DNA from: Mycobacterium adipatum
Lineage (GTDB): Bacteria; Actinomycetota; Actinomycetes; Mycobacteriales; Mycobacteriaceae
NCBI RefSeq assembly: GCF_001644575.1
Contig: NZ_CP015596.1
Span: forward strand, 5,704,001-5,768,000
Reading direction: 5' to 3'
Length of the DNA stretch: 64,000 bases
Shown here: in pieces, positions 57,155 through 64,000 of the stretch
Layout of the letters: the number at the start of each line of letters is the position of its first letter
Numbering within the stretch: position 1 is the first letter of the stretch
Program-made: the position numbers and the translations under genes
The notes under the pieces: generated by a model
The model's database searches: none
Told to the model about the DNA's origin: nothing
What the model saw: the letters and a program-made list of their open reading frames with translations, nothing else

Positions 57155-58142
57155 GTTCACGCCCAGCCCCGATCAGTATGTGTGGACGTTCGGCGGCGCC
57201 GAACCGGTGCTGGAGGTCGCACCCGGGACGGCGATGCGACTGTGGACCGAAGACGCCTTCGCGGGCCGGGTCACCTCCGCCACCGACCGGCCGAGCGAGG
57301 TGCTCAATCCGAAGGAACTCAATCCTCAGACCGGGCCTTTCCACGTCACCGGCGCCGAGCCCGGGGACACCCTGGCGGTGCACATCGTCTCGCTGGAACC
57401 GGCGCGGGACTGGGCGGCTTCGACGACGATTCCGTTGTTCGGCGCTCTCACCGGAACCGATCGCACCGCCGGACTGCAGGCGCCGCTGCCGGAACTGACC
57501 TGGATCTACGCGGTCGACCGAGCCGCCTCCTCGGCGACGTTCGTCGCGCACGACAGCGATTTCACCTGGGAGCTGCCGCTGGCACCGATGTTGGGCACGC
57601 TCGGCGTGGCGCCGGCCCTCCGGGAAGTCCGCACCACCCTGGTGCCCGACTACTTCGGGGGCAATATGGACACCCCCGAACTCCGGGCGGGCACCACCGT
57701 CTATCTGGGGGTCAACGTCGACGGCGCCGCGTTCTCGGTGGGCGACGGCCACTACCGCCAGGGCGAGGGCGAGACCTGCGGCACCGCCTTGGAGGGGGCC
57801 ATGAACGTCACGTTGATCGTCGATCTGATCAAAGGACATGCACCCGCCTGGCCGCGAATGGAGCACGACGACGCCCTGCTCACCGTGGGATCCGCTCGCC
57901 CGCTTGAGGACGCGTGGCGGTGCAGCCAGGTCGAGATGGTGCGCTGGCTCGGCGAGCTGTACGGGCTCACCACCATGGACGCGTATCAACTGTGCTCCCA
58001 GCTGTGTCGCTCACCACTGGCAAACGTGGTGGACGTCAACTACAGCGCGGTGACCAAGATCCACAAGACGCTCCTGCCACCCACCGACCCTTACCGGGGC
58101 ATGCACCGGCTGATGCGGCAGCGCGCCGGCGAGTTGACCTAG
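57141..58142 (+). CDS. Acetamidase/formamidase-family amidase
   Basis: 333 aa from ATG 57141, with GGAGG eight bases upstream (GTG 57132 is an alternative). FmdA/AmdA fold: TGPFHVTGAEPGDTLAVHI, APMLGTLGVAP, YFGGNMDTPELRAGTTVYL, GDGHYRQGEGETCGTALE and VDVNYSAVTKI. It hydrolyses short aliphatic amides to acid and ammonia, completing the two-step nitrile pathway. Co-transcribed with cbtBA. This family differs from the signature-type amidase usually linked to nitrile hydratase, which is a point of interest. Confidence 0.9.
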   Translation: MRIVEFTPSPDQYVWTFGGAEPVLEVAPGTAMRLWTEDAFAGRVTSATDRPSEVLNPKELNPQTGPFHVTGAEPGDTLAVHIVSLEPARDWAASTTIPLFGALTGTDRTAGLQAPLPELTWIYAVDRAASSATFVAHDSDFTWELPLAPMLGTLGVAPALREVRTTLVPDYFGGNMDTPELRAGTTVYLGVNVDGAAFSVGDGHYRQGEGETCGTALEGAMNVTLIVDLIKGHAPAWPRMEHDDALLTVGSARPLEDAWRCSQVEMVRWLGELYGLTTMDAYQLCSQLCRSPLANVVDVNYSAVTKIHKTLLPPTDPYRGMHRLMRQRAGELT

Positions 58143-58236
58143 CGACGGAGTCCCCGGCGGGACCCGAGGCCGTCGCCAGACACGACACCGATGCGGGTGC
58201 CCCATGTCGCCGACCGCCGTTGGGCGTTCTGCCCGG

Positions 58237-58250
58237 TAGCCTCGAACTCG
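58237..58250 (+). promoter_or_regulatory. Probable leaderless promoter
   Basis: TAGCCT (58237-58242) ends seven bases before GTG 58250, the same spacing as in the secreted-protein island, but no TAGGG-N5-CCCKA element lies upstream. Confidence 0.45.
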
Positions 58251-58804
58251 TGGCAGGCAGGGCGATACGGGCGGCAACGTGCATCGGGGCCGGGGCTCTC
58301 GCGCTCACCGTGGCGCTGTCGGGCTGCAGTGAGAGCACCGACGGCAATCCGGTCGGTTCAGCGCCCTCGGGTACCGAACCGGATTTCCCGACCTCACGGC
58401 CGACCCGCACCACCACGGCCACGCCGGTGCCGCCTCCGCCGTCGGCGACGCCGCGGTCCCCGGGGGCCGAGGCCCTCGCACCGCAGAACGGCTACGTCTA
58501 CATCGAGACGAAATCGGGGCTGACCCGCTGCCAGATCAGCGCCGACGCGGTGGGCTGCGAGGCGGAGTTCGAGAACTCGCCGACCATCGACGGGTTCCCG
58601 GCCAACGGGGTGAACGTGGCGGCGAACGGCGCGGTCACCTGGGTGTCCGGGAACCTCGGCGACATCCCCACCGTGCCACTGGATTACCGCACCTACACCG
58701 CACTGGGGTGGACCATCGAGGCGGCCGAGGACGGCACCCGTTTCACCAACGACGGCAGCGGGCATGGCATGTTCGTCCGCATCGAAGGGGTCCAGACGTA
58801 CTGA
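58250..58804 (+). CDS. Hypothetical lipoprotein
   Basis: 184 aa from GTG 58250. A signal peptide ends in the lipobox VALSGCSES. A Thr/Pro-rich linker of about 45 residues (RPTRTTTATPVPPPPSATPR) precedes a beta-rich domain with two Cys (LTRCQISADAVGCEAEF), TIDGFPANGVNVAANGAVTW and YTALGWTIEAAEDGTRFTND. This pattern recurs in mycobacterial secreted proteins of unknown function. Surface-anchored. Confidence 0.72.
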   Translation: MAGRAIRAATCIGAGALALTVALSGCSESTDGNPVGSAPSGTEPDFPTSRPTRTTTATPVPPPPSATPRSPGAEALAPQNGYVYIETKSGLTRCQISADAVGCEAEFENSPTIDGFPANGVNVAANGAVTWVSGNLGDIPTVPLDYRTYTALGWTIEAAEDGTRFTNDGSGHGMFVRIEGVQTY

Positions 58805-58820
58805 TGAACCGGGTGGTCAC

Positions 58821-59444
58821 ATGAGCATTGCTCGCCGAGAACGCGCTGCACTGGTAGACACCATGCGCGCCGCAGGACCCGACGCAGCCACGCTGTGCGA
58901 GGGCTGGACGACCCGCGATCTGGCGGCGCATCTGGTGGTCCGCGAGCGCCGCCTGGACGCCGCACCCGGGATCCTGATACCCAAGTTGGCCGGGTACACC
59001 GCACGGGTGCAGGAACGGCTGACGGCGTCGACCGACTGGCCCGCCCTGCTGGCCCAGGTCGAGGACGGCCCGCCGCTGTACTCCCCATTCATCCTGCTGG
59101 ACCCACTGGTGAACGTCGCGGAGATGTTCATCCATCACGAGGATGTCCGTCGTGCCGGACCATCTTGGGAGCCAAGGGTTCTCGATGAGGACACCACGGC
59201 GTCGCTGGCCAAGCAGGTCAGCTCGTTCGCGCGGATGACGTTGTCGAAGACCCCGGCGCGAGTGTCCTTGGCGACGCCGCAGGGCAAGGTGCTGGCGACA
59301 GCGGGCAAGGGCTCGCCGGTCACGGTCATCGGCGAGCCGGGCGAGCTGTTGCTGTTCGCCGCGGGACGAGAGCCGGCCAGGGTGACCTTCCAGGGCGCCG
59401 CCGACGCCGTCGACGCCGTGCGGGGCGCCCACCGCGGTCTGTGA
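58821..59444 (+). CDS. TIGR03085-type DinB-like protein
   Basis: 207 aa from ATG 58821. Mycothiol-dependent maleylpyruvate-isomerase-like (DinB superfamily) helical bundle. GWTTRDLAAHLVVRERRLDA supplies the metal-binding His, and FIHHEDVRRAGPSWEPR the second cluster. The C-terminal domain is SCP2-like (ELLLFAAGREPARVTFQGAA). TIGR03085 members are actinobacterial and probably use zinc with mycothiol; the reaction is unknown. Starts 16 nt after the lipoprotein stop. Confidence 0.8.
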   Translation: MSIARRERAALVDTMRAAGPDAATLCEGWTTRDLAAHLVVRERRLDAAPGILIPKLAGYTARVQERLTASTDWPALLAQVEDGPPLYSPFILLDPLVNVAEMFIHHEDVRRAGPSWEPRVLDEDTTASLAKQVSSFARMTLSKTPARVSLATPQGKVLATAGKGSPVTVIGEPGELLLFAAGREPARVTFQGAADAVDAVRGAHRGL

Positions 59445-59464
59445 CGCGGGCACGGCACGGCCAC

Positions 59465-59478
59465 TAGGCTTGCCGGCA
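59465..59478 (+). promoter_or_regulatory. Probable leaderless promoter of the LLM oxidoreductase
   Basis: TAGGCT (59465-59470) ends seven bases before ATG 59478, and there is no ribosome-binding site. Confidence 0.4.
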
Positions 59479-60419
59479 TGCCTTCCCTGGACTTCCGCGT
59501 CTTCGTCGAACCACAGCAGGGCGCGAGCTACGCCGACCAGCTCGCCGTCGCGCAGGCAGCCGAACAACTCGGCTATTCGGCCTTCTTCCGGTCCGACCAC
59601 TACCTGGCGATGGCCGGTGACGGCCTGCCCGGCCCCACCGATTCCTGGGTGACACTGGGTGGCATCGCGCGCGAGACCAGCACCATCCGATTGGGCACCA
59701 TGGTCACCTCGGCCACCTTCCGGCACCCCGGGCCGTTGGCCATCGCGGTCGCACAGGTCGACGAAATGAGCGGCGGCCGAGTCGAACTCGGCATCGGTGC
59801 CGGCTGGTTCGAGGCCGAGCACCTGGCCTATGCCATCCCGTTCCCACCGCTGGGTGAACGCTTCGACCGGCTCACCGAGCAGTTGCACATCCTCACCGGA
59901 CTGTGGGGCACCCCGGTCGGGGACACCTTCGACTACCCGGGCGCGCACTACACCGTCAAAGACTCACCGGCGCTGCCCAAGCCCGCGCAGACACCACACC
60001 CGCCGATCATCATCGGCGGCGGCGGCCCGAAGCGGACCCCGGCACTCACCGCGCAATTCGCCGACGAGTTCAACATCCCGTTCGCCTCGCTGGAAGACCT
60101 GACCGCGCAATACGACCGGGTGGCCACCGCGGTCGCCGCCGCCGGGCGCGCCCCCGACTCGCTGGTCTACTCGGCCTGCTTCGTGCTGTGCGCGGGCAGC
60201 GATGAACCCGAACTCACCCGCCGCGCCGCCGCGATCGGCCGGGAACTCGACGAGATGCGCGGCAACTCACCGCTCGCCGGCACCGCCGGTGAGATCGTCG
60301 ACAAGCTGGGCGCCTTCACCCGGGCCGGAGTTCAGCGGGTCTACCTGCAGGTTCTGGACATGTCGGACCTCGATCACCTGGCGTTCTTCAGCTCGGAGGT
60401 CATCCGGCAGCTGGAATGA
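59478..60419 (+). CDS. LLM-class F420-dependent oxidoreductase
   Basis: 313 aa. Luciferase-like TIM barrel of the F420-dependent type common in mycobacteria: LGYSAFFRSDHYLAMAGDG, IRLGTMVTSATFRHPGPLAI, MSGGRVELGIGAGWFEAEHL and PPIIIGGGGPKRTPALTAQF. TIGR03560-like. It should use coenzyme F420 for hydride transfer to an unknown substrate in the cytoplasm. Stands alone between the TIGR03085 gene and a small membrane protein gene. Confidence 0.88.
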   Translation: MPSLDFRVFVEPQQGASYADQLAVAQAAEQLGYSAFFRSDHYLAMAGDGLPGPTDSWVTLGGIARETSTIRLGTMVTSATFRHPGPLAIAVAQVDEMSGGRVELGIGAGWFEAEHLAYAIPFPPLGERFDRLTEQLHILTGLWGTPVGDTFDYPGAHYTVKDSPALPKPAQTPHPPIIIGGGGPKRTPALTAQFADEFNIPFASLEDLTAQYDRVATAVAAAGRAPDSLVYSACFVLCAGSDEPELTRRAAAIGRELDEMRGNSPLAGTAGEIVDKLGAFTRAGVQRVYLQVLDMSDLDHLAFFSSEVIRQLE

Positions 60420-60441
60420 TCCGGGGCTACTATCGGTGGCC

Positions 60442-60852
60442 GTGACGGGCGATCCCAAGTGGCATGAGCGAACGCCCACCCTGCTGGCCGCCAGTGCGGC
60501 CGCGCTGGCGGCCATCGGTCTGATCGTGTGGTTGACGATGTTCGTGGTCCGCCAGGTCGACACCACCGAGCCGGCACCGCTGGAGTATGTGGCCCCGTTT
60601 TCGGATTCGTCGTCGACCGTCGACGACTCGTCGACCACGACCTCCACGATCACCAGCACCAGTCCCCCGGAGACCAGCGACATCATCGACGTGATCGGCC
60701 CGTCGTCCTCATCGGAGACGTCCTCGTCGGAACGTCCGTCCCGCACACCACGCTCGCGGACGAACGACGACGATGATGACGAGGACGAGACCACGACGAC
60801 CCGGCGGCGGGCCCGTCAGAACGAGACCAGGACGCTCTACCCGGCGCCGTAG
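60442..60852 (+). CDS. Small membrane protein with Ser/Thr- and Asp-rich tail
   Basis: 136 aa from GTG 60442 (GTG 60436 possible); TACTAT at 60428-60433 would fit a leaderless start. One membrane helix (LLAASAAALAAIGLIVWLTM), then an external low-complexity tail: Ser/Thr repeats (DSSTTTSTITSTSPPE), an Asp/Glu run (NDDDDDEDE) and a basic stretch (TTTRRRARQNETR). No domain recognised. Its length and composition suggest a cell-wall-spanning spacer or interaction tail. The stop lies 3 nt before the convergent iniC stop. Confidence 0.65.
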   Translation: MTGDPKWHERTPTLLAASAAALAAIGLIVWLTMFVVRQVDTTEPAPLEYVAPFSDSSSTVDDSSTTTSTITSTSPPETSDIIDVIGPSSSSETSSSERPSRTPRSRTNDDDDDEDETTTTRRRARQNETRTLYPAP

Positions 60853-60855
60853 CGG

Positions 60856-62364
60856 CTATCTGCCTCGCGCGTGGAACTCGGCGACCAGGCCCTCGGCGCT
60901 GCGCACGGCGGCCCGGCAGGCCCGGGTGGTGAAGGGATCGTTGAGCGGGTGGTCGGCGCGGCGGCGCCACCGTTGGGTGGCCGCGAACGCCGCCCGCGGG
61001 CCGTCGTTCGGGGCGTCGGGCCCCAGGCCGAGCCTGCTGGCCGCATCCGTCCCCGACCCGCCGATCAACCGTCGCAACGAAGCCATCTCGTCCTCGGTCA
61101 GGGTGGTCGGTCGGGAACGTAGCTGACTCAGGAGGCGCAGTTCCTCGAACGCGTGTGCGTCGGCGAGCAGCGGGTCGATGTCGGCGAGGATCTGGCGGCT
61201 CGCATAGATCGGGTTGACCTGGACGAAGCGCCGCAGCGACAGCAAAGCGGTGTGCGCCTTGAGCAGGTCGGAGCGCTGCGCGAACTGCTGGTCGATGACA
61301 TCGCGCAGCGCGATCAGTCCGCTGCGCTCCAGCAGCTCATCGGCCAGCGACACCGAGTCGCTGATACCGGCGCTGAGCACCGCGATGGAGATCCGGATAC
61401 CGAACATCCCGAACCGTTGCAGCAGGGCCGCGCGAGTCGCGGCGTCCACCGGCAGCGCGGCGTCCTCGCGCACGAAGCGGTCCACGCTGAGCATGGCCCT
61501 GGCCAGCTCGGCGGGCGGCACCCCGGCCAGCTTCTCCAACGCGACGAACTCACTCTGGCGCAGCGTGCGCGCGGTCAGCGCGAGCAGCCCCGACACCGGC
61601 ACCACGGCCTGGCAGATCCCGGTCTTGTCCATCTCGGCGGTGAACCGGGTGGCGACATCGCGGGCCGACAGCATGGCATCGATGCGGCCGGCGCCGATCT
61701 CGTCGGCGCGTGAGGCCACCCCGATCACCCCGAGCGCACCCGAGGATCCGGCGGTGCCCCCGACCAGCTCACCGATCTGCTTGAGCAGCGCGATATCGGC
61801 GGCGTTGAGGGTGCGCAGCAGGAACACCACGGCGTCCACCCGCGGCACCCCGTCCTCGGGCACCAGCAGCCGCAGCGTGCGCTGCGACACGTCCCGCGAC
61901 AACGACGAGGTGCCCGGTGTGTCGATGATCGTGGTGTCGATGAGCTCGGCGGCCGGCCACTGGACGTCGAGATCCTCGACGTCCTCGGGGTCCAGGCCGG
62001 CGAAGCTGAACGTCAGGCTGCGTTGCTGGTCGCCGGACGCGCGCGCGATCGGAACGTTCGACCTGCTGCCGTCGCGGTGGTTGGCCGTCACCTTGGGCGC
62101 CGGGCCGTGCCGGAACCGGGTCACGATGCGGGTGGCCTCGGTGGCGTCGGTGGGGGCGATGTCCTCTCCGACGAGCGCGTTGACGAGCGTCGATTTACCG
62201 GCCTTCAGCGTCCCGGCCAGCGCGATCCGCATCGGTTCGTTGAGCCGGCGCTCGATCTGTGCGAGCTCGGCGTGCACCTCGGGGCGCTGCCGGTACGCCG
62301 GATCGGCTCGGTAGGCAGCGATGGTGCCCCCGAGAATTGCGCGGACGTGATCGCTGGTGCTCAT
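60856..62364 (-). CDS. iniC: Dynamin-like GTPase IniC
   Basis: 502 aa. GTPase domain with P-loop LAGTLKAGKSTLVNALVG (about residues 49-66), DATEATRIVTRF (switch I Thr), IIDTPGTSSL (G3) and SRADEIGAGR (G4-like). A helical stalk follows. It matches IniC of the isoniazid-inducible iniBAC operon in length and pairing with IniA. IniA/IniC are bacterial dynamins that remodel the plasma membrane and contribute to drug tolerance. It follows iniA with a 14-nt gap. Confidence 0.88.
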   Translation of the reverse strand: MSTSDHVRAILGGTIAAYRADPAYRQRPEVHAELAQIERRLNEPMRIALAGTLKAGKSTLVNALVGEDIAPTDATEATRIVTRFRHGPAPKVTANHRDGSRSNVPIARASGDQQRSLTFSFAGLDPEDVEDLDVQWPAAELIDTTIIDTPGTSSLSRDVSQRTLRLLVPEDGVPRVDAVVFLLRTLNAADIALLKQIGELVGGTAGSSGALGVIGVASRADEIGAGRIDAMLSARDVATRFTAEMDKTGICQAVVPVSGLLALTARTLRQSEFVALEKLAGVPPAELARAMLSVDRFVREDAALPVDAATRAALLQRFGMFGIRISIAVLSAGISDSVSLADELLERSGLIALRDVIDQQFAQRSDLLKAHTALLSLRRFVQVNPIYASRQILADIDPLLADAHAFEELRLLSQLRSRPTTLTEDEMASLRRLIGGSGTDAASRLGLGPDAPNDGPRAAFAATQRWRRRADHPLNDPFTTRACRAAVRSAEGLVAEFHARGR

Positions 62365-62378
62365 GAGTGGCTGCGAGT

Positions 62379-64000
62379 CTAGGCGGCCACGAGCTTGTCC
62401 ACGTTGTCGACGACCTGCGTGAGGATGTTGAGCTGGCGTTGAAGCTCCTTGATCCGGGCGTTGCGCTCGTCTTCGGCCATCTTCGCCGACGCGAGGGTGG
62501 CCTGCAGCGACTCGTTGAGCGAGCGGCTGGTCTGGTTGGCGATACCGCGGTAGTGGTCGCGCAGTTGGCGTTGCACCGCGCGCAACCGATCCCGGGATTC
62601 CTTGTTCACAATGAAGGCGATGTCATCGACGAAGCGGCGCGCATTGGTCTTGGCCTCGTTGCGCACGCGCAGCATCCGGTTCTCCATGTCCTCCTTGTAG
62701 GCCTTGCGGCCCAACAGGAATCCCGCGCCCAGGGAGAGCGGGTTGAACATGCCGAGCCCGGCGAACGAGGTGAGCATGCCGAACATCAGGATGCCGCCGT
62801 AGGAGCCGCGCATCCCGGTGACCACCTTATGGCCGGCCTTGATCGGTTTGGCCTCCAGCCTGGCCACCGGTTTGAACTCGCCGAAACCGGCACCCATGTC
62901 GCGGGCGCTGACCTCGGGGAGCTCCACCACGTCCAGGCCGGCCTCGGTGAACAACCGGGCCACCTCGGCGGCCAGCGCCTCGGCACGCTGGTAGGCCCAG
63001 ACGAAGTTGTCACCGACCGCCGTCGCGACCGCGTTCTCCAGTTCGGTGCCGATCTCGGCCCAGTGCTGGGTGGGGTCGCAGGAATCGATCACCTTCTCGG
63101 TGTGGGCGGTGATGTGGCGGAACCTGTTGCGCAGATCGTGGTCGACATCGGCGGTCAGATCGGCGATCCCGTCGTTGAGGGTCTGCTGCCAGAGCGCGGT
63201 CTGCTGCAACGCATCGTGGGCTTCCTCCTTACGCCGCTCCAGTTCGGCGGTGAGCCGCTCCCGGGTGCCGGGATCGTTGAGCACCGACAGCTCACTGTCC
63301 ACGATCAGCGTCAGATGTTCTGCGGCGGCGCGGATCTCACCGAGCACGTGATCGCGGATCCGGTCGTTCTCCCGGGACATCACCTTCTCGGACAGAAACT
63401 TGATGATGGCCGGGAAGTTGGACTCCTCGTTGAGTTCCTTGTCGTTGAGGGTGACGGCATGGCTGCGCAGCACCGAACTCGCCGCGATCATCGGGGTGGC
63501 GACCCCGGCGCGCCGCAGATGGGCCTCGTTGGCCGCGACGACATCGCGCCAGTACGGGTACAGGTCGGTCTTGGTGGCGACGATCGACGCGAGCGGGCAT
63601 ATTTCGACGGCCTGCCGGATGAAGGTCATCTCCGGTTCGGTGAACTCCTGGCTGGTGTCGCTGACCATCAGGACGGCGTCGGCGTCGGGCAGCAGGCCCA
63701 GGGTGGCCGACAGATGCGGTTGGCCGTGCCCGCCGACACCGGGTGTGTCGATGAAAGCCAGCCCGTTCTTGAGCATCGGACTGGGCACGCCGACCTCGAC
63801 GCGTAGCACCTCGCGCCCTTCGGCGGCCGGCGCCCGACGCAGGTCGTTCTTCAACTCCGACATGTCTATATCGACGAGTTCGGCGTCGGCGCCGTCGGGG
63901 GTCATTACGACCAGCCGCGCGGTGGGCGTCTCGGCGTAGCAGACGACGGTCGGCAGGACGGTGCTCTCGTCGTCGCCGACCCGGGCCACCGGGATGTTGA
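62379..64000 (-). CDS. iniA: Dynamin-like GTPase IniA, 5' end outside window
   Basis: About 540 residues are visible; the P-loop lies beyond the right edge, so the frame begins in the switch region (NIPVARVGDDESTVLPTVV). G3 is FIDTPGVGGHG and G4 is ATKTDLYPYW. The long helical stalk and a hydrophobic membrane-insertion patch (GGILMFGMLTSFAGLGMFNP) near residue 370-400 of the visible part mark a bacterial dynamin. The visible length plus about 100 missing residues fits IniA (about 640 aa). Any iniB or ini promoter would be outside the window. Confidence 0.88.
   Translation of the reverse strand, partial: NIPVARVGDDESTVLPTVVCYAETPTARLVVMTPDGADAELVDIDMSELKNDLRRAPAAEGREVLRVEVGVPSPMLKNGLAFIDTPGVGGHGQPHLSATLGLLPDADAVLMVSDTSQEFTEPEMTFIRQAVEICPLASIVATKTDLYPYWRDVVAANEAHLRRAGVATPMIAASSVLRSHAVTLNDKELNEESNFPAIIKFLSEKVMSRENDRIRDHVLGEIRAAAEHLTLIVDSELSVLNDPGTRERLTAELERRKEEAHDALQQTALWQQTLNDGIADLTADVDHDLRNRFRHITAHTEKVIDSCDPTQHWAEIGTELENAVATAVGDNFVWAYQRAEALAAEVARLFTEAGLDVVELPEVSARDMGAGFGEFKPVARLEAKPIKAGHKVVTGMRGSYGGILMFGMLTSFAGLGMFNPLSLGAGFLLGRKAYKEDMENRMLRVRNEAKTNARRFVDDIAFIVNKESRDRLRAVQRQLRDHYRGIANQTSRSLNESLQATLASAKMAEDERNARIKELQRQLNILTQVVDNVDKLVAA

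Overview
The window is a high-GC (roughly two-thirds G+C), gene-dense stretch of a mycobacterial chromosome. It most resembles a rapidly growing Mycolicibacterium/Mycobacterium. The support is a set of lineage markers: dnaK-grpE-dnaJ-hspR with HspR operators, clpB, ttfA, purA, class II fba, iniA/iniC-type dynamins, a DUF222/HNH (13E12-type) gene with a mycobacterial SOS box, many lipoproteins, and many GTG or apparently leaderless starts. Names and Mtb locus tags come from motifs and remembered gene order; no database search was run.

Layout. 1-4.5 kb: a divergent MarR regulator (cut by the window start) and an MMPL exporter, followed by an alpha/beta hydrolase, a cytochrome P450 and a 3Fe-4S ferredoxin in tight succession. 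4.6-6.4 kb: an SOS-linked DUF222/HNH gene. 6.4-12.7 kb: a conserved core block (membrane protein, thioesterase-like protein, purA, Rv0358-like, M50 protease, CDF metal exporter behind a palindromic operator, DUF3151, Rv0361-like). 12.75-22.6 kb: an accessory block, containing an MmyB-type regulator and SDR pair, then a secreted-protein island built around a large LuxR (LAL) regulator, then an IS481-family insertion. 22.6-33.2 kb: fba, an LpqH-like lipoprotein, DedA, TetR/MFS, an NhaA-DsbA fusion, GH76, a SpoU methyltransferase, a lipoprotein, an SDR and ttfA. 33.4-46.7 kb: the heat-shock region (clpB; galM-like; hspR, dnaJ, grpE, dnaK) with a CYTH protein, Sap-like protein, TetR-controlled membrane proteins and a flavohaemoprotein between. 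46.9-51.9 kb: hydrolase, DUF4232 lipoprotein, DUF389, DUF4393 and DUF445 proteins. 51.9-58.1 kb: a nitrile-degradation module. 58.2-64 kb: small lipoprotein and enzyme genes, then iniC and a truncated iniA.

Two systems stand out. (1) Five copies of a near-palindromic element, TAGGG-N5-CCC(T/G)A followed by TTTA or TTTC, lie in 14.6-21.4 kb. Each points at one of five genes for secreted proteins, lipoproteins or a small DUF4242-like protein surrounding the LAL regulator. Each is followed 22-24 nt later by a -10-like hexamer, which puts the element's centre near -41, a typical activator position. I read this as a local regulon of the LAL protein. The same island holds a duplicated CAP-like gene with a 155-nt identical tract and the remnant of a second duplicated lipoprotein gene. 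(2) The nitrile module combines a cobalt-type nitrile hydratase (beta, alpha with CTLCSC, and an activator ending in a His-rich tail), divergently transcribed CbtB/CbtA cobalt-uptake genes, an acetamidase/formamidase-type amidase, and AmiC-like plus MarR regulators. Together these would take up cobalt and convert nitrile to amide to acid plus ammonia.
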